64,000 bases of DNA from Incurvaria masculella (GCA_946894095.1 OX335657.1:17422001-17486000), one strand, 5' to 3'; shown: positions 1-11,043, counted from the first letter of the stretch. Made by a program: numbers and translations. Notes: generated from the sequence alone by a model not told the origin.

Positions 1-611
1 CGTGGGTTTAGTTTCAATACATACAAGTAATGAGTGTTTCATATAATGTTTAGTTCTTTTAATAACATGGTATTTTTCGTTTGAAAATAAAATTCTGAAA
101 TCACAAACAACACAATTTAGCTACTGTCAATAGTCTGAGAAAATGGCCTGTTTTATCTTGCTGGTGAACGCGCTGTTAGAGCCTTGTCTGATATTTTCCT
201 CAAGTCAAATTTAGTTTGTTACGGAACCCTCGACGTCCGATTTTTCTTTGTATTCCTTCTTCGAAGCATCGACAATAGACACTTACGTATCTCGTTCACG
301 GAAGCATTACCCGTGAAAAACATGACTTCTTGGAACATTTGTTTTGGCTACACAATCGGATCGTTCTGTGTATCGGCTGTCAGAGGCAATCGTCTTCCTT
401 ATTGCTTCCAGAATCACTTACTATGCTTTATGCCCGGCACATACAAACTTTCGTTTTCCCAATTCGAACACTGTTTCCGAAACGGATCCTGCGAACTACG
501 CGACTCAATATAAAATCTATGAACCCTAACGCACATAACGCACAGAATATTTCCGTTCTTTGGTCTCGAATTCGAAAAACGAAAGTGAGGCGTTTACGAA
601 ACTTCGATGTT
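1..611. other. no gene recognised
   Basis: Several short overlapping open frames exist here but none shows a domain, compositional bias or homology I recognise. No splice-flanked conserved exon is visible. Confidence 0.5.
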
Positions 612-720
612 CCGTAAACGCCAGTTTAGGTGACAACTGGGCCTACCACATCGTAGCACGCCCGGGATTGTACCATCGTGTTGGCTGAAAAGACGATCAA
701 AGCGGCAATTAAGCCTTATC
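612..720. repeat. fragments of repeat K and of the shared SINE body
   Basis: Positions 612-647 match the end of the inverted-repeat element at 10675-11043 (TAAACGCCAGTTTAGGTGAC). Positions 660-717 match the shared SINE body on the + strand (accatcg..tggctgaaaagacgatcaaagcggcaat). Both are short, eroded pieces. Confidence 0.55.
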
Positions 721-821
721 TTTTTTTTTCTATCCATTTAATGTGCCCTATGACTGCGGGTGTACCATATATGTCCAGTTACATACAAAAATGCCTACAA
801 GTTCAGAATACCTATAGTGGG

Positions 822-1430
822 TGCGCCTCCTCAATATTCCGTGGGTGCGCCAGTATTTATAGACAAGGAGGTGGCGACAAAAATGGTAACGATAACGTAA
901 ATGGCTGAAACTGGGTTCACGGGATAAAGACCAACACTCTGAATCTAAATGTGTCAGTCTGCCTGTTCCAAGTGGTTGCGTTACGTAGATAAGGCGACTG
1001 AAAAAGTAGTTATGGTAACAAAAAATATACATGATAATGTAAATGGATGCAAATGACGAAGCATGAAAGTATCAGTACAGACTTAATTAGCAATACAAAA
1101 ACTGAAGAAATCTTTGGTTGCATTTCTTAGGTATAGGCGATTTAGGTTACAGATATAACTTTAGGTATTTTTAAGTATTTAATTAAAAAAACCGACTGGT
1201 TATTGTTGCATAATTAATAGGTATCAATGATTCCAGACAATCAGTATACTCATCAGCAGGTACATACCAGCATCTATTTTATATAGCCAATCTAGATAAC
1301 GCAACCACTTGGCGCAGGCAGACCGACATATTTAGCATCAGAGGGTTGATCTCTAACATGTGAACACAGATACAGCCATTTACCTTATCGTGACCAAAAT
1401 GTCGTGACCTCCCGGAATATTATTACATAT
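822..1430. repeat. repeat L, two copies in inverted orientation
   Basis: Positions 822-992 (+) and 1283-1430 (-) are diverged inverted copies of one sequence. Shared blocks are the segment around gtggcgacaaaaatggtaacgat and the AACGCAACCACTTGG / CCAAGTGGTTGCGTT block. A third copy lies at 20490-20625 (-). The central ~290 bp is not shared, so this may be two insertions or one element with long inverted ends. Confidence 0.55.
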
Positions 1431-2015
1431 TCTTTGGTATGGGTTTGGGTCCAGAGATTAGTTAACTAATAGAAGCAGACTAAAAGCATATTTTGTAAGG
1501 GTTTTGTAATTTCCTTACCTTTAACAATATTCATGTTTGTCCTTACGTTCTTATCAAACGAAACCAGCCGTTTTGTAGACTGGCTGTGCCGCTACATCCC
1601 ACCACCCGTCACAGCCAACGCGAGAAAGCGATTAAATTTTAGCCGCGAATTCAAACAGAGCCGGCACCCGTTCAAATATGCTGAGGGTAATTCGCGGCAG
1701 CGGTTGGGCGAGATGGCCCACGGACGTTAAATCGAACGGATAAAGCATCTTAACTTTTCCTCTTACGGTTGGATTTACTCTAAAGCAAGATAATTTATGC
1801 TATGTCTAAGGCAGAAATAACGACTGCAGAATAAAACACATCCCTATCTCATTTTAATTCTTGCTTACTTTCGCAAAACAGTGTAAACGACCCAAGGTTA
1901 CTTTCAGAAATTAAGATGTGTTTACCCGTTCTATGATGATAAGAAAGCCCGAATATTTTAGCCCACCTCATAAAGATAAAGTGCTAGGCACCTAATTCCT
2001 TCGGGACTGCCGTGT
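1431..2015. other. no gene recognised
   Basis: A 65-codon frame at 1533-1730 has no recognisable motif. Nothing else stands out. Confidence 0.45.
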
Positions 2016-2112
2016 GTTGTGTGTCAATACAACCATGTTGTATTGACACACAACTATATCATGACGATGATTTGATGACAAATGTATTGATCCTTCAATA
2101 CATCATCAAATG
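2016..2112. repeat. two adjacent hairpins
   Basis: Positions 2016-2033 and 2037-2054 are a perfect 18-bp inverted repeat (GTTGTGTGTCAATACAAC) around a 3-nt loop. A second stem follows at about 2069-2112: atttgatga/tcatcaaat and atgtattga/tcaatacat, with a 3-nt bulge and a tiny loop. Confidence 0.75.
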
Positions 2113-2306
2113 TAGAAGGCTAATAATCATATATGTATTTATATTATCATTATATTTATGAGATCATTACTCCGAATGCTAGTATAATATGTAAAAACTG
2201 ATTTGATAGACCATGGCCCATTTTGACCCGCTATAAACACGAGCAATTTAGCACACATGCTTCATATAAAATGATGGTGTCATCGCCGCATCCTCGGTCT
2301 AGTTAG

Positions 2307-3034
2307 CTCGCGTCGGGTCACCGCTAGCGGGCTGTAGCCCTTATCTCAACACGTCACTCGCAGTGTAAGCAACCTTTTGTGCGTCCACAATTCACTGACA
2401 GAAGTCATTTTCTGGGAAACAGCACGGACATTTGAGGACAATGCGTTCATACAATTCTATAAATGTTGTCGAGGACAACCAAAGGAAAGAAAATAATTCT
2501 ACACTCGCCTAGAATTCGGTGGCCGCCTATCCGTCTGAGAATTGTTTGGATTTAGCGCATGGTTCCGTTGGCACCCTTTGGGTACGGAACCCTAAAAAGG
2601 AAGGAGATATGCCATCTAGCGCACCTACTATGATACCTGCTGTCTCCAATTATCAAAAACTACCAACCCAACTAAAACGGACATGCCACAAGTAATCATA
2701 GTTGCAGACGTATTGGATGGTTTGTGTGGGTGTTTGTCTGACTTGATGAACGCATTTTTATAGCGCATTCGCGCGCGGTGGCGATGTTTCGACTGTGTGA
2801 AATACGGCACGCCGCTAGATTCTCATACAATTATATGGTCACCTCGACCATACGGCGGAGCCGCGACATCAACCGCATACCTTCTCTTTTTCTCTTCAGT
2901 GGTGCGACCCAGCACCGATAAGGTGCTGCGTAATCCAATGGCGGTCTAATCTGCGGTGGAGGTTACAGCACGTGTCGGGTCGCTAATGGGATGTAGCCCT
3001 TATCTTAACACGCCAGTCGCAGTGTGAGCCGACC
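2307..3034. repeat. diverged direct repeat pair and repeat debris
   Basis: Positions 2307-2380 and 2971-3037 are diverged direct copies (cgggtc..gct..gggctgtagcccttatct..acacg). The second is cut by the TTAA of the element that follows. Positions 2561-2600 are a remnant end pair of the GGAACC repeat. Positions 2829-2900 resemble 59375-59445 (caattatatggt..tcgaccata..cgga). No gene recognised. Confidence 0.5.
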
Positions 3035-3514
3035 TTAAGGCGCTAGGACTAGCCAACTACTCGCGCCATACAAATGCACTTTTTAACAAATGTAATAATA
3101 TGTAGTGAAACGCTTCAGCAAATCCAAATAGAACTCCAGACTGATAATGGATTGTTAATATTTTTTTATTTCATCCTTTATTTAAATAATAATAAAAATA
3201 AAAAAAGTTGATTTTTCTCATTAGAAATCTGAAAGTAATTCGATTTCTAGATATAATCAAAAACAGCATTAATGCATAAACAAAAAATTCCATTTGCTTT
3301 TAGATTTCTACATTTAGTCAAAAAAGTTCGGAAATGGACACCGTTTCCGCAATGTATTTTGTATAGAAAAAGGAAACATACATTAACCAAAATAATTCGA
3401 TTCCTAGACAAGGAATCATATATTGTAAGAATGACACTTATAATCGTCAGGCTTAGTTAGTTAACTTGGGGTGCCTCGTCTAACTTTGCGATTTGGCTAG
3501 TACCAGGCCCTTAA
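3035..3514 (+). mobile_element. TTAA-2 element, copy 1
   Basis: This ~480-bp element starts and ends at TTAA. Its terminal inverted repeat is about 20 bp: TTAAGGCGCTAGGACTAGCC at the left, matched by the reverse complement of the right end. TTAA target duplication is the signature of piggyBac-type transposition; no transposase is encoded, so it is read as a MITE. It carries a 62-codon frame at 3272-3460 that recurs almost unchanged in copies at 14.5 and 62.8 kb. Confidence 0.85.
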
Positions 3515-3624
3515 TGCTCGCAGACTCGCGTATCTGTTGGCTCTGCCTCGCGCCTGTGAATCGATGTGTTACCGACGGATACCGATTAATAGCTCTTTGC
3601 GATAAACCCGGGCATCCAATTTAT

Positions 3625-4400
3625 GCGTAGTTTAATATCCTCCTCGCAAGTTTCCAAGGCAACGTCGTACCTGTCCTGGATCACCTGGACCTACTGGGCT
3701 GCAACATCTCCAAAGACGTGGGTTTTCGGCGTTTCATTGAAACCAAGGCCAAAATTGCATCGCCAAAACTGGGGATCCTATACCGTTGCAGAAGGTTCTT
3801 TTCACCGGTACAACTACTTCTTCTTTATAAATCACAGATAAGGCCGGTGATAGAATACTGTAGCCATATATGGGAAGGCAGTCCCCAGGACCTGCTGACG
3901 TCCTTGGACTCAATTCAGCGCCAAGCGGTCCGTCTAGTAGGGGACCCTCAAATCACCGCTGGCTTGGAGTCACTGAGCCACAGAAGGTTTGTGGGGTCGC
4001 TCAGTCTGTTCTACAGGTACTACCATGGACGTTGCTCCGTGGAACTTGCATCTCACATTCCTACTCATCCTACCTATATCCGGAGCACCCGCCGTAGAGA
4101 ATCAGAGCACCCCCTTGTGGTTGACATTAGGCTTTTGAGAACGAACCGTTTCTCAAACTATTTTCTCTGCCGCACCGCCAGGATATGGAACTGTCTACCG
4201 GCGGATGCCTTTCCTTGTACCTATAACCTGGGAGTCTTCAAACGTAATTTGAATAAGCTCGATAGCCCAGCCATAGTCCGCAAATCCGCTGGCATGGCGC
4301 CTCGCTGAGCGTGGTTTCGCGAGGCGAGGTGTTTTTGGCTTTTCTGAGTACCTTTGGTCCTCAGCACAGCCACCCATACCGGTTTTTCATAAAAAAAGTG
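3625..4400 (+). pseudogene. LINE (non-LTR) reverse-transcriptase C-terminal remnant
   Basis: The reading starts in one frame (3623-3717) and moves to another (3718-4308), so the copy is frameshifted as well as 5'-truncated. The longer frame contains LLLLYKSQIRPVIEYCSHIW, IQRQAVRLVGD, LFYRYYHGRCS and a WNCLPADAF block. This series is typical of the thumb and C-terminal part of insect jockey/CR1-type reverse transcriptases. It is related to LINE-A at 32.9 kb but clearly diverged. A short A-run (4389-4399) marks its probable 3' end. It abuts an oppositely oriented LINE at 4433. Confidence 0.8.
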
Positions 4401-4432
4401 GATAAATCTGTATATTATGTCATTGACATGAA

Positions 4433-5057
4433 ATAATAATAATAATAATAATTGTTTATTCAGGTACATAGTCCCATTAATTTACATTTAACATTAACCA
4501 TTAACATACAAATACAATTTAAAAAAATTACAATTTGATAAAATCCACATAAAAAATCTTATTGCAAATAAAAATCGTATGATATGATTATCACACCGAG
4601 CCACGCGTTCCAACAAAGCCGCTTTCCTTTTTCTTAATATAGCGAAGAAGTCGTCTAGCCCGTTTTTAGCGAACATGCCAGACGCACTGCACCGCCAGGG
4701 TAGGCCCAACATGCAGCGGAGTGCGTTGTTGTACTGTACACGCAGCGAGTTAAACGCGCGCTGCGTGTAGTTTACCCACAGCTGTGCGGTGTAGAACGCC
4801 TGGCAGTACGAGCTGAACAGGGTTAGCTTCACCTGCCTGGAGCACTGCGAAAACCTGCGCGCTAGCATGTTGCTTTTCATGGCAAGCACGCGACGCTGGC
4901 GCTCCATGTCCTCATCATCGCTGAGCCTGTCTGTCAGTATGTGGCCCAGGTACCTAAACTTCCTAACAATTCTCAGCTGAGAATCACGCACTTCGAAATA
5001 AAGCACTGTCATGTCGTATTGTGATTTTAGCGGATTGAACCCCTGAGGTGTTATCAT
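4433..5057 (-). pseudogene. LINE reverse-transcriptase C-terminal remnant with (ATT)n tail
   Basis: The minus-strand frame at 4494-5057 (187 aa) has FRYLGHILTD, the run QRRVLAMKSNMLARRFSQCS, the segment FYTAQLWVNYTQRAF and LRCMLGLPWRCSASGMF. These blocks are characteristic of a CR1-like non-LTR family abundant in butterflies (recognised from general knowledge). The 3' end is a trinucleotide run at 4433-4452 (AAT on +, ATT on -), as CR1/L2-type elements often have. The polymerase core (YxDD) is absent, so this is a 5'-truncated dead copy. Confidence 0.8.
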
Positions 5058-5077
5058 GATTTATAAATAAGTTTAGT

Positions 5078-5223
5078 TGCATTTCGTACCACGGTAACTG
5101 ATAAATTTCAGTTGACTTGGCCGAATAACACGTTGTGTGACAGTTGGCATGGTACGACATGGAACTAAACATCAGATTCAATCACTCACTTGCCTGTTCA
5201 TCGGGCGTGTGAATTTACCATGG
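5078..5223. repeat. repeat O, partial copy
   Basis: It matches the inverted-repeat element at 46188-46496: both contain GGTACGA.AT, a cac..ataacacg block, the CACTTGCCTGTTC / CACTTACCTGTTC segment and a terminal ACCATGGTA / ACCGTGGTA. Only about half of the element remains. Confidence 0.55.
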
Positions 5224-5282
5224 TAACGCCATTCATGTAAAAGACGTTTAGAGAAGTCAGATAAACGACAATATATGTATGT

Positions 5283-5351
5283 GGCCTGCAGCCTAGTGGC
5301 CAACGCCTGTGATCTCCTGTATTGAAGACCGCGGTTCGAATCCTATGCACC
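5283..5351 (+). repeat. tRNA-like SINE head fragment
   Basis: It carries a box A-like GCAGCCTAGTGGCC and a box B, GGTTCGAATCC, at about the spacing of a pol III type 2 promoter. No tRNA cloverleaf is evident. It is cut by the repeat starting at 5352. Confidence 0.55.
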
Positions 5352-5654
5352 TTTTTAGGGTTCCGTACCCAAAGGGTGAAAACGGAACCCTATTACTAAG
5401 CCTCCGCTGTCCGTCCGTCCGTCCGTCCGTCCGTCCGTCCGTCCGTCCGTCCGTTGTATTTCAGTAACCGTAACAGGTAGACAGCTGAAATTTTCACAGA
5501 GTGTGTATTTATTTTGCAGCTATAACAACAAATAGGTAATATTAAAAAATAATTAAAATTAAAGGGGGCTCCCATACAAAAAACGTGATTTTTTTTTCTA
5601 CGATGGTACGGAACCCTTCGTGTGCGAGTCCGACTCGCACTTGGCCGGTTTTTA
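5352..5654 (-). repeat. GGAACC repeat, copy 1
   Basis: The + strand starts tttttAGGGTTCCGTACCC and ends GTCCGACTCGCACTTGGCCG + gttttt. Near its 3' end is a pure (CCGT)n run of about 10 units (5411-5455). It is about 300 bp and has no coding capacity. This family recurs at least 17 times in the window, in both orientations. Confidence 0.85.
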
Positions 5655-6005
5655 AGTTTCATTTAAACATGGACGAGTTTGCTAGTTAAATTTATCCATG
5701 CAAATTTACAATATTCCTCATCTACAGTTTGTGCCCATCGAAATTTGGCATTTCCATATGAAACGCGCGTTTTTTTCACCGCGCGTCTCACTTATGGCAT
5801 CCGCCATAGTGTGAAAGGCGGTCCCTTATCGAGCAGCTGCTGGTCGGATGGGCACCGGCCGGGCCCGACGACGGGCAACACCGCTGGAGAACTTTTTGCA
5901 ATAAAGAAGATAATACCCGAGGGAAAGAAGATTAATATTGCAAGTTGTACAATTCGGCGATTCGTTGGAGGGGCGGGTGCTGTGCGCGCGTGGATTTAAA
6001 TGTAC
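5655..6005. other. no gene recognised
   Basis: A moderately GC-rich patch lies at 5815-5890 but has no recognisable coding signature or splice context. Confidence 0.4.
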
Positions 6006-6352
6006 CAAAAAAACCGGCCAAGTGCGAGTCGGACTCGCACACGAAGTGTTCCGTACCATAGGACAAGATTTAACAAAAAAAAATTTTTAACACATTTTTT
6101 GTATGGGCCCCATTGTTATATTTTTTTTATTTTACCTCATTGTTGTTATAGCGTCAAAATAAATACACACTCCGTGAAAATATCAGCTTCCTACCTATTA
6201 CGGTTCACGAGATACAACCCTGTGACAGACGGACGGACGGATGGACGGACGGACGGACGGACGGACGGACGGACGGACGGACGGACGGACGGACAGCGGA
6301 GGCTTAGTAATAGGGTTCTGCTTTCACGCTTTGGGTACGGAACCCTTAAAAA
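6006..6352 (+). repeat. GGAACC repeat, copy 2
   Basis: It starts aaaaCCGGCCAAGTGCGAGT and ends GGTACGGAACCC. It is longer than the other copies because its (GACG)n run at 6229-6295 is expanded to roughly 16 units. Confidence 0.85.
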
Positions 6353-6417
6353 GTAAAAAAAAACTAACCCGACTACTAAAAGTTAAGAAACAAGGTAGGT
6401 GCTGTATGATATCATCG

Positions 6418-6702
6418 TTTTTAGGGTTCCGTACCCAATGGGTGAAAACGGAACCCTATTACTAAGCCTCCGCTGTGCGTCCGTCCGTCCGTCTGTCACA
6501 GGGCTGCATCTCATGAACCGTAATAGGTGGCTGAAATTTTCACGGTTTGTGTATTTATTTTGCCGCTGTAACAACAAATAAGTAAAATAATAAAAAAATA
6601 AAAAATGGGGGCCCCCCAAACAATAAACCTGATTTATTTTTGTTAAATCTTTCGTTCGATGGTACGGACTCGGTATCCGACTCGCACTTGGTCGGTTTTT
6701 TT
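6418..6702 (-). repeat. GGAACC repeat, copy 3
   Basis: A near-complete inverted neighbour of the copy at 6006-6352, with only about four CCGT units (6479-6492). Confidence 0.85.
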
Positions 6703-7274
6703 GGGTTTTATCAAACAGCACCTACCTTTTTTCTTACCTTTTCGTAGTCGGGTTACATAATTTTAACTATGTTTTTAAATTTTCCGTGCCTATGTTACTC
6801 GGGCCATAATAACGAATCGATTGACACCTTATTCATCAAAATCGGATGAATAGTCTAACTGCTACGGTGAAAAATACGTAAATACAAATATACATACATA
6901 ATTGTTAAAATCAAAATCCTTAAAAGTGTTAGGGACGAAAAGCTAATAACTCTTGCTTTTTCGTGAATTCCCTTGATATCTGATATGGAATTATATAGAT
7001 ATGGCTAATATTCATTTATGAATGTACTATCTTAGGTACCCGGCTCCGTTCGGGTCAGTGTATGTACCCATAACAATTGTAAGAAAAAAAATTAAGAAAC
7101 ATTTTAAAAGAAAGAACGAAAAAAAGAAAATGCATTTTTTAAAAAATATATTTAATTTAGCAGATTTGTTGGTATTTAATTTTTAATCAATTCAGTTCTC
7201 AATACTGAGTAACCCCCGAAAAGGCGCAATATTAATATAATTATTCTCTGTACAATAAGCAATGATACTTAATG
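6703..7274. other. AT-rich, no gene
   Basis: Low-complexity A/T sequence. A short block at 7035-7070 (taggtacccggctccgttcg) resembles 37295-37325 and is probably another dispersed repeat. Confidence 0.4.
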
Positions 7275-7651
7275 TTTTTTTTTTATGTGACTGCACATGG
7301 ATGGCTAATACCACACGTTCTGTCATGGTATTAGCCCAACACACCACATGGGAACTAGGTGCCATGCCAGGACCTTCCTTATATTGCACGGCTACATTGA
7401 ACTGGATGGAAAACACGGACAATTTTCATTGCCGCTTCGACCATCGTTCATCCAATGCGATGGTACCAACCCGGGCGGGATAAACCCTACCACCTAGTAA
7501 GTAAGGAAGAGGACCTACAGCTTAACGTGGAATCCGAACCACGGCCAGCCTCTCTCAACGGTCGAATGGTCACCCATCCAAGACCAGACCGGACCCAGCG
7601 TTGCTTAACTTCGGAGAGCGATCGCCGAAGTGTCGCGCCACTGGGCCACTG
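7275..7651 (-). mobile_element. SINE with 5S-containing head, copy 1
   Basis: Read on the - strand, the element starts with a tRNA box A-like GGCCCAGTGGCGCGAC. A 5S rRNA-type internal promoter follows: CCGAAGTTAAGCAACG at 7599-7614 and CTTGGATGGGTGACC at 7568-7582. Next come the shared SINE body, a CAGTCACATAAAAA tail and an A-run. About 377 bp. It abuts the Penelope-like element at 7661. Confidence 0.85.
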
Positions 7652-7660
7652 ACTACGGAC

Positions 7661-8700
7661 TACGGATATACAGTGTTAAAAAGGCTCACTTCTTTCCGAC
7701 GTTACGTCCACCACGTTGCGGACATCATCAGGATCGCGGCGCGACCTCGAGGACCTCTGACGCGTCGTACAGTCAGAAGTCAACTAAAGGTCGTCGGCTG
7801 CGGAGATTGTAGCTGTGGGTAGGTTCAGCTACAGATGCGGGTAGTAACACAGCACTTCGTTGGGCGATGAAATTGTCTGTGCAAACTATGCTCACGGTGT
7901 CACTATGCGTCAGTGTGGGCAGCTGAACCCTTGTGTTGCCATATTGTACCAGTACTGGAGACCAAGACGATGATAGCCTCATACTGTCATCTCTGTTGAA
8001 ATTCGGATGTCTTGAAATCTCAATGGATTCTCGTACCAAGCGGGGTATATATTGTTTTTCAACAGCGATTGTTTTAACTTGGTCGAAACGGATCCAATGA
8101 TTGCTTCCATTGTTCAAGACATGCTCACAGATCGCCGACTTGTGAAACTCATTGTTTTTGACTGCCTTGATGTGATCTCCTATTCTTGTTTGCACACTTC
8201 GTTTTGTCTGGCCAATATAGTTTTTCCCACAGCTACATGGTACTTTATATACTCCTGGGGCCTGTAGTGGGATTTTGTCTTTAGCTGATCTTAGCTTGGA
8301 GGATATTTTTGCGAGAGGTTTGAAAAAGGTTTTTATGCCCATTTTTCTGAAAATCTTTCCTATGCGATCCGTGACACCCCGCACGTATGGGAGGTATGCG
8401 CACTGTCTTTGGACTTCAGCCCTCTGTATCCTTTTTCTCGCTGTTTGCTGACAGAAATCCTTGGCACGAGTCTTGTAGTCATTGTAAGTTAAAACCTCCT
8501 TCACATATTTCAACTCCTCGTTCATATGTTCGACGTCACAGATTTTGTACGCGCGGTTCACGAGAGATTGTGTGACAGACCTCAGCTGTGCTGGATGGTG
8601 ATGCGAGTTAGCGTTCAAGTACCTGTTGGTGTGCGTAGGCACATCACACAAACATCAAACGTCGGAAAGAAGTGAGCCTTTTTAACACTGTATATCCGTA
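7661..8700 (-). mobile_element. Penelope-like element, 5'-truncated, with perfect 42-bp terminal inverted repeats
   Basis: Positions 7661-7702 and 8659-8700 are identical inverted repeats (42 of 42; outer end TACGGATATACAGTG). Between them is a single minus-strand frame encoding the end of the reverse transcriptase and a GIY-YIG endonuclease (next entry). Inverted and direct terminal repeats are a known structural feature of Penelope-like elements. The inner repeat edge carries CCGACGT, a motif also seen in the hairpin at 52957-53122. Confidence 0.85.
7773..8651 (-). pseudogene. Penelope-like RT C-terminus plus GIY-YIG endonuclease
   Basis: This 292-residue uninterrupted frame begins just inside the right terminal repeat. 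Residues 5-30 (PTHTNRYLNANSHHHPAQLR) match the block at the C-terminal side of Penelope-type reverse transcriptases. The YxDD catalytic core upstream of it is missing. Residues 133-135 (GVY) and 145-147 (YIG) form the GIY-YIG signature, with PCSCGKNYIGQT between and after them. R156 and E176 (AICEHVL) are at the positions expected for the catalytic Arg and Glu. In intact elements this nuclease nicks target DNA for target-primed reverse transcription. The frame has no internal stop, suggesting a fairly young copy, but without the RT core it cannot move itself. Confidence 0.88.
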
Positions 8701-10286
8701 AACATTAAGTATTATGTCGAACAACAGTGAAAATCTAAATAAACATATAAGCAATGATGTTTGAGAAAAAATAATAGTGTTCCTATTTTTCAACGACATG
8801 CTAATTATTATGTCGAAAAACAATGAAAATCGAAATGAACATTAACCAATGTAATGTTGTTTAGTTTGTTACCGATAAAAAAACTACTTACAAAATAAAA
8901 CCACCACACGAATTAATCATCGTAAATCCACTACCCTTAAAAGTTATGACCACTTTCTGGCTCTATATTTTTTCAGGTTTAGTATAGATTCACGAAAGCC
9001 GTCTCAGCGAAGCAAATTGACATTATTATGGCAATGTTAAGGTCCGTCTCTGGCGAAAATAATTAAAGGGTTCTTGAGAATTATTTTATTGCTGAAAACA
9101 ACACTCATCTTTTAGAGATCTCGCCTTGGACATGGAATTGTTGTGCATTTTTTGGTTAGTTGGATTAGGACTTTTATTTTGTGTTGTCCCACGGAACATG
9201 AATTAAAAATACTTATAAAATCTTATTTTATATTTTATTATGCGCATATAATAATTTATATAATTTCATATTAACATTCAATATTTTTCTAATTTCGATT
9301 TAAAAAAAACTGTAATTTCAATCAATATATCTATAAGCACGGTTAGTACTTTTACCACAAAAATGTTTTGGACCCACGAGTGCTTATTCCTGAATTAAAA
9401 ATATCGGTTGGTCAGACAATAGCCTTAAGCCTGGTCGTAAAGTTATATTTTCCAAAGCAAATTGCCGAGCTGTTAACGGCTCCAGGCTCACAATGAGAGC
9501 GGCTTAATAAAGGACTCGTGTGATACAAAATATGGTCAGTAAATCGTGTCATATTCTCATATAAATAAGATTTTTCATAGCGCGTAAATGAATGTCGTAA
9601 CCGTAATTGTTCATGATTGCAAAATCGAATTATAATGCTTCTAAGCTTGGAAATTTCTTTGCTAGCGGGTCGAAAATTTTCAAGCGTTGCGAAAAACGAA
9701 GATCATTTCAGAGGACTATTTTTGTACGTCGTGGGTCGTAACTTACTATATTCTGAATATAACGCTCGGATGGAGTGACTGCAGGGGAAAGGTAGAATCA
9801 GTGGCTATGCGGATTTACGCTGCTTTTCATTGTTTTTTGACGCATCTTAGTATTTTCAATAATGATCTATTGGTCAATAAAAACAATTGATCTAGCGTCT
9901 ACAATGTTTAGCAAGAAGTTTGAATCTATCGCCCGTGTCCTCCACGCACAAACATGTTTTAGTATGTCAAAACATCGCAAGAATGAGATGTTCATCCCAC
10001 TCGCGATGAATAAATAAGCAGTCAACCTATTGCAACTTCTGATGAAGATGAAGTATCTCGTGACACTATTAGCCCGGCAGGGCTTCAAATTCAAAGTTTA
10101 TCTAAGTACTGAAAACAGTATTTGAAACAGATTAGTTGTTCATCGTTAAAGTAATCCGTTTATTGAATGTTAATTTGGGAAAACTAACTGGGCCCTAACA
10201 GTCATTTCACTTTATTTAATTGTCAACCTGTCAACCATTCGTTGTTTCGGTACTCTAAACTAGTTTCATTCATTTTTATGCAACCT
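8701..10286. other. no gene recognised; small duplication
   Basis: Positions 8711-8765 and 8807-8870 are diverged direct repeats (attatgtcgaa.aacaatgaaaatc). The rest is AT-rich. The frames at 9687-9890 and 9867-10094 have no recognised motif. Confidence 0.45.
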
Positions 10287-10505
10287 GACATGGATACCAC
10301 ATGAGGACCACACAACTACCGTTATGATAAAAGCCAATACACCACATTCCCGAAGGAATTCGGTGCCGTGCCAGGACCTTCCCTGTATGAGATCGACTAC
10401 ATTGAACTGGATGGAAAACACGGACTATTTTTTCATTGACGCGTCGACCATCTTTTCATCTGATGGGATAGTACCAACCCGGGCGGGTTTTGAACCTACC
10501 ACCTA
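10287..10505 (-). mobile_element. tRNA-type SINE body, head missing
   Basis: The body matches the tRNA-headed subfamily (a CTCATA-type block, ATTCCCGAAGGAATT.GGTGC on +). It stops at CCACCTAG, where a 45-bp GGAACC-repeat remnant (10506-10550) begins, so the head is replaced. Confidence 0.75.
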
Positions 10506-10550
10506 GTTAGGGTTCCGTTGGCACCTTTTGGGTACGGAACCCTAAAAAAT
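10506..10550. repeat. minimal GGAACC repeat remnant
   Basis: TTAGGGTTCCGTTGGCACC followed by GGGTACGGAACCCTAAAAAA: only the two palindromic edges of one end of the family survive. A similar remnant is at 2561-2600. Confidence 0.6.
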
Positions 10551-10674
10551 TGTTTATGACAAGACCTAAAGCGACAAGACAATTGAGTAAAAAAAAATAG
10601 GTGTTGTTTTAAAGTGCTCGGTGAACATTTATTCAGTTTTCAGCTATGCAAAGACAGGCTCGCGAGGTCTACAG

Positions 10675-11043
10675 CTCAGAGCCTGTAGTCTCAGTTGTCA
10701 CCTTAATTGGCGTTTACGGCAAACCGATCGACTGGCGTTTTCCGTAAAAACGTCAAACTCCATACAAGTTTTTACTAGATATTCTGTGGTTATACTTCTT
10801 CAAGCTGTCAAAGTCAAACTCGGACTTCCGATTTGTACGAAAACGTCGAGTCGGCGTAAACGGCAACGTCGACGTATTTACGGCAACGTTGAGTAAGCTG
10901 TCAAATCAAACTCGGACTCGCAAATGTTAGTTCGATTAACGCCCACTGCGCGCGCTCTTCAATTTCTCTATACATATGAAAACGCCAGTCGATCGGTTTG
11001 CCGTAAACGCCAATTTAGGTGACAACTGGGACTTCAGGCTCAG
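10675..11043. mobile_element. repeat K, inverted-repeat (MITE-like) element
   Basis: The left arm (10675-10747) and right arm (about 10976-11043) are inverted copies around GTTTACGGCAAACCGATCGA. Arms are about 65-70 bp with small indels. A partial copy is at 27793-27960 and a fragment at 612-647. No target duplication was identified with confidence. Confidence 0.7.

Noticed and set aside
1533..1730. Upstream PDE11 exon candidate
   Set aside because: No similarity to the family, no suitable phase 1 donor identified at its end.
5411..5455. CRISPR-like or tandem regulatory array in the CCGT runs
   Set aside because: Simple tetranucleotide microsatellites inside a eukaryotic dispersed repeat; no spacers.
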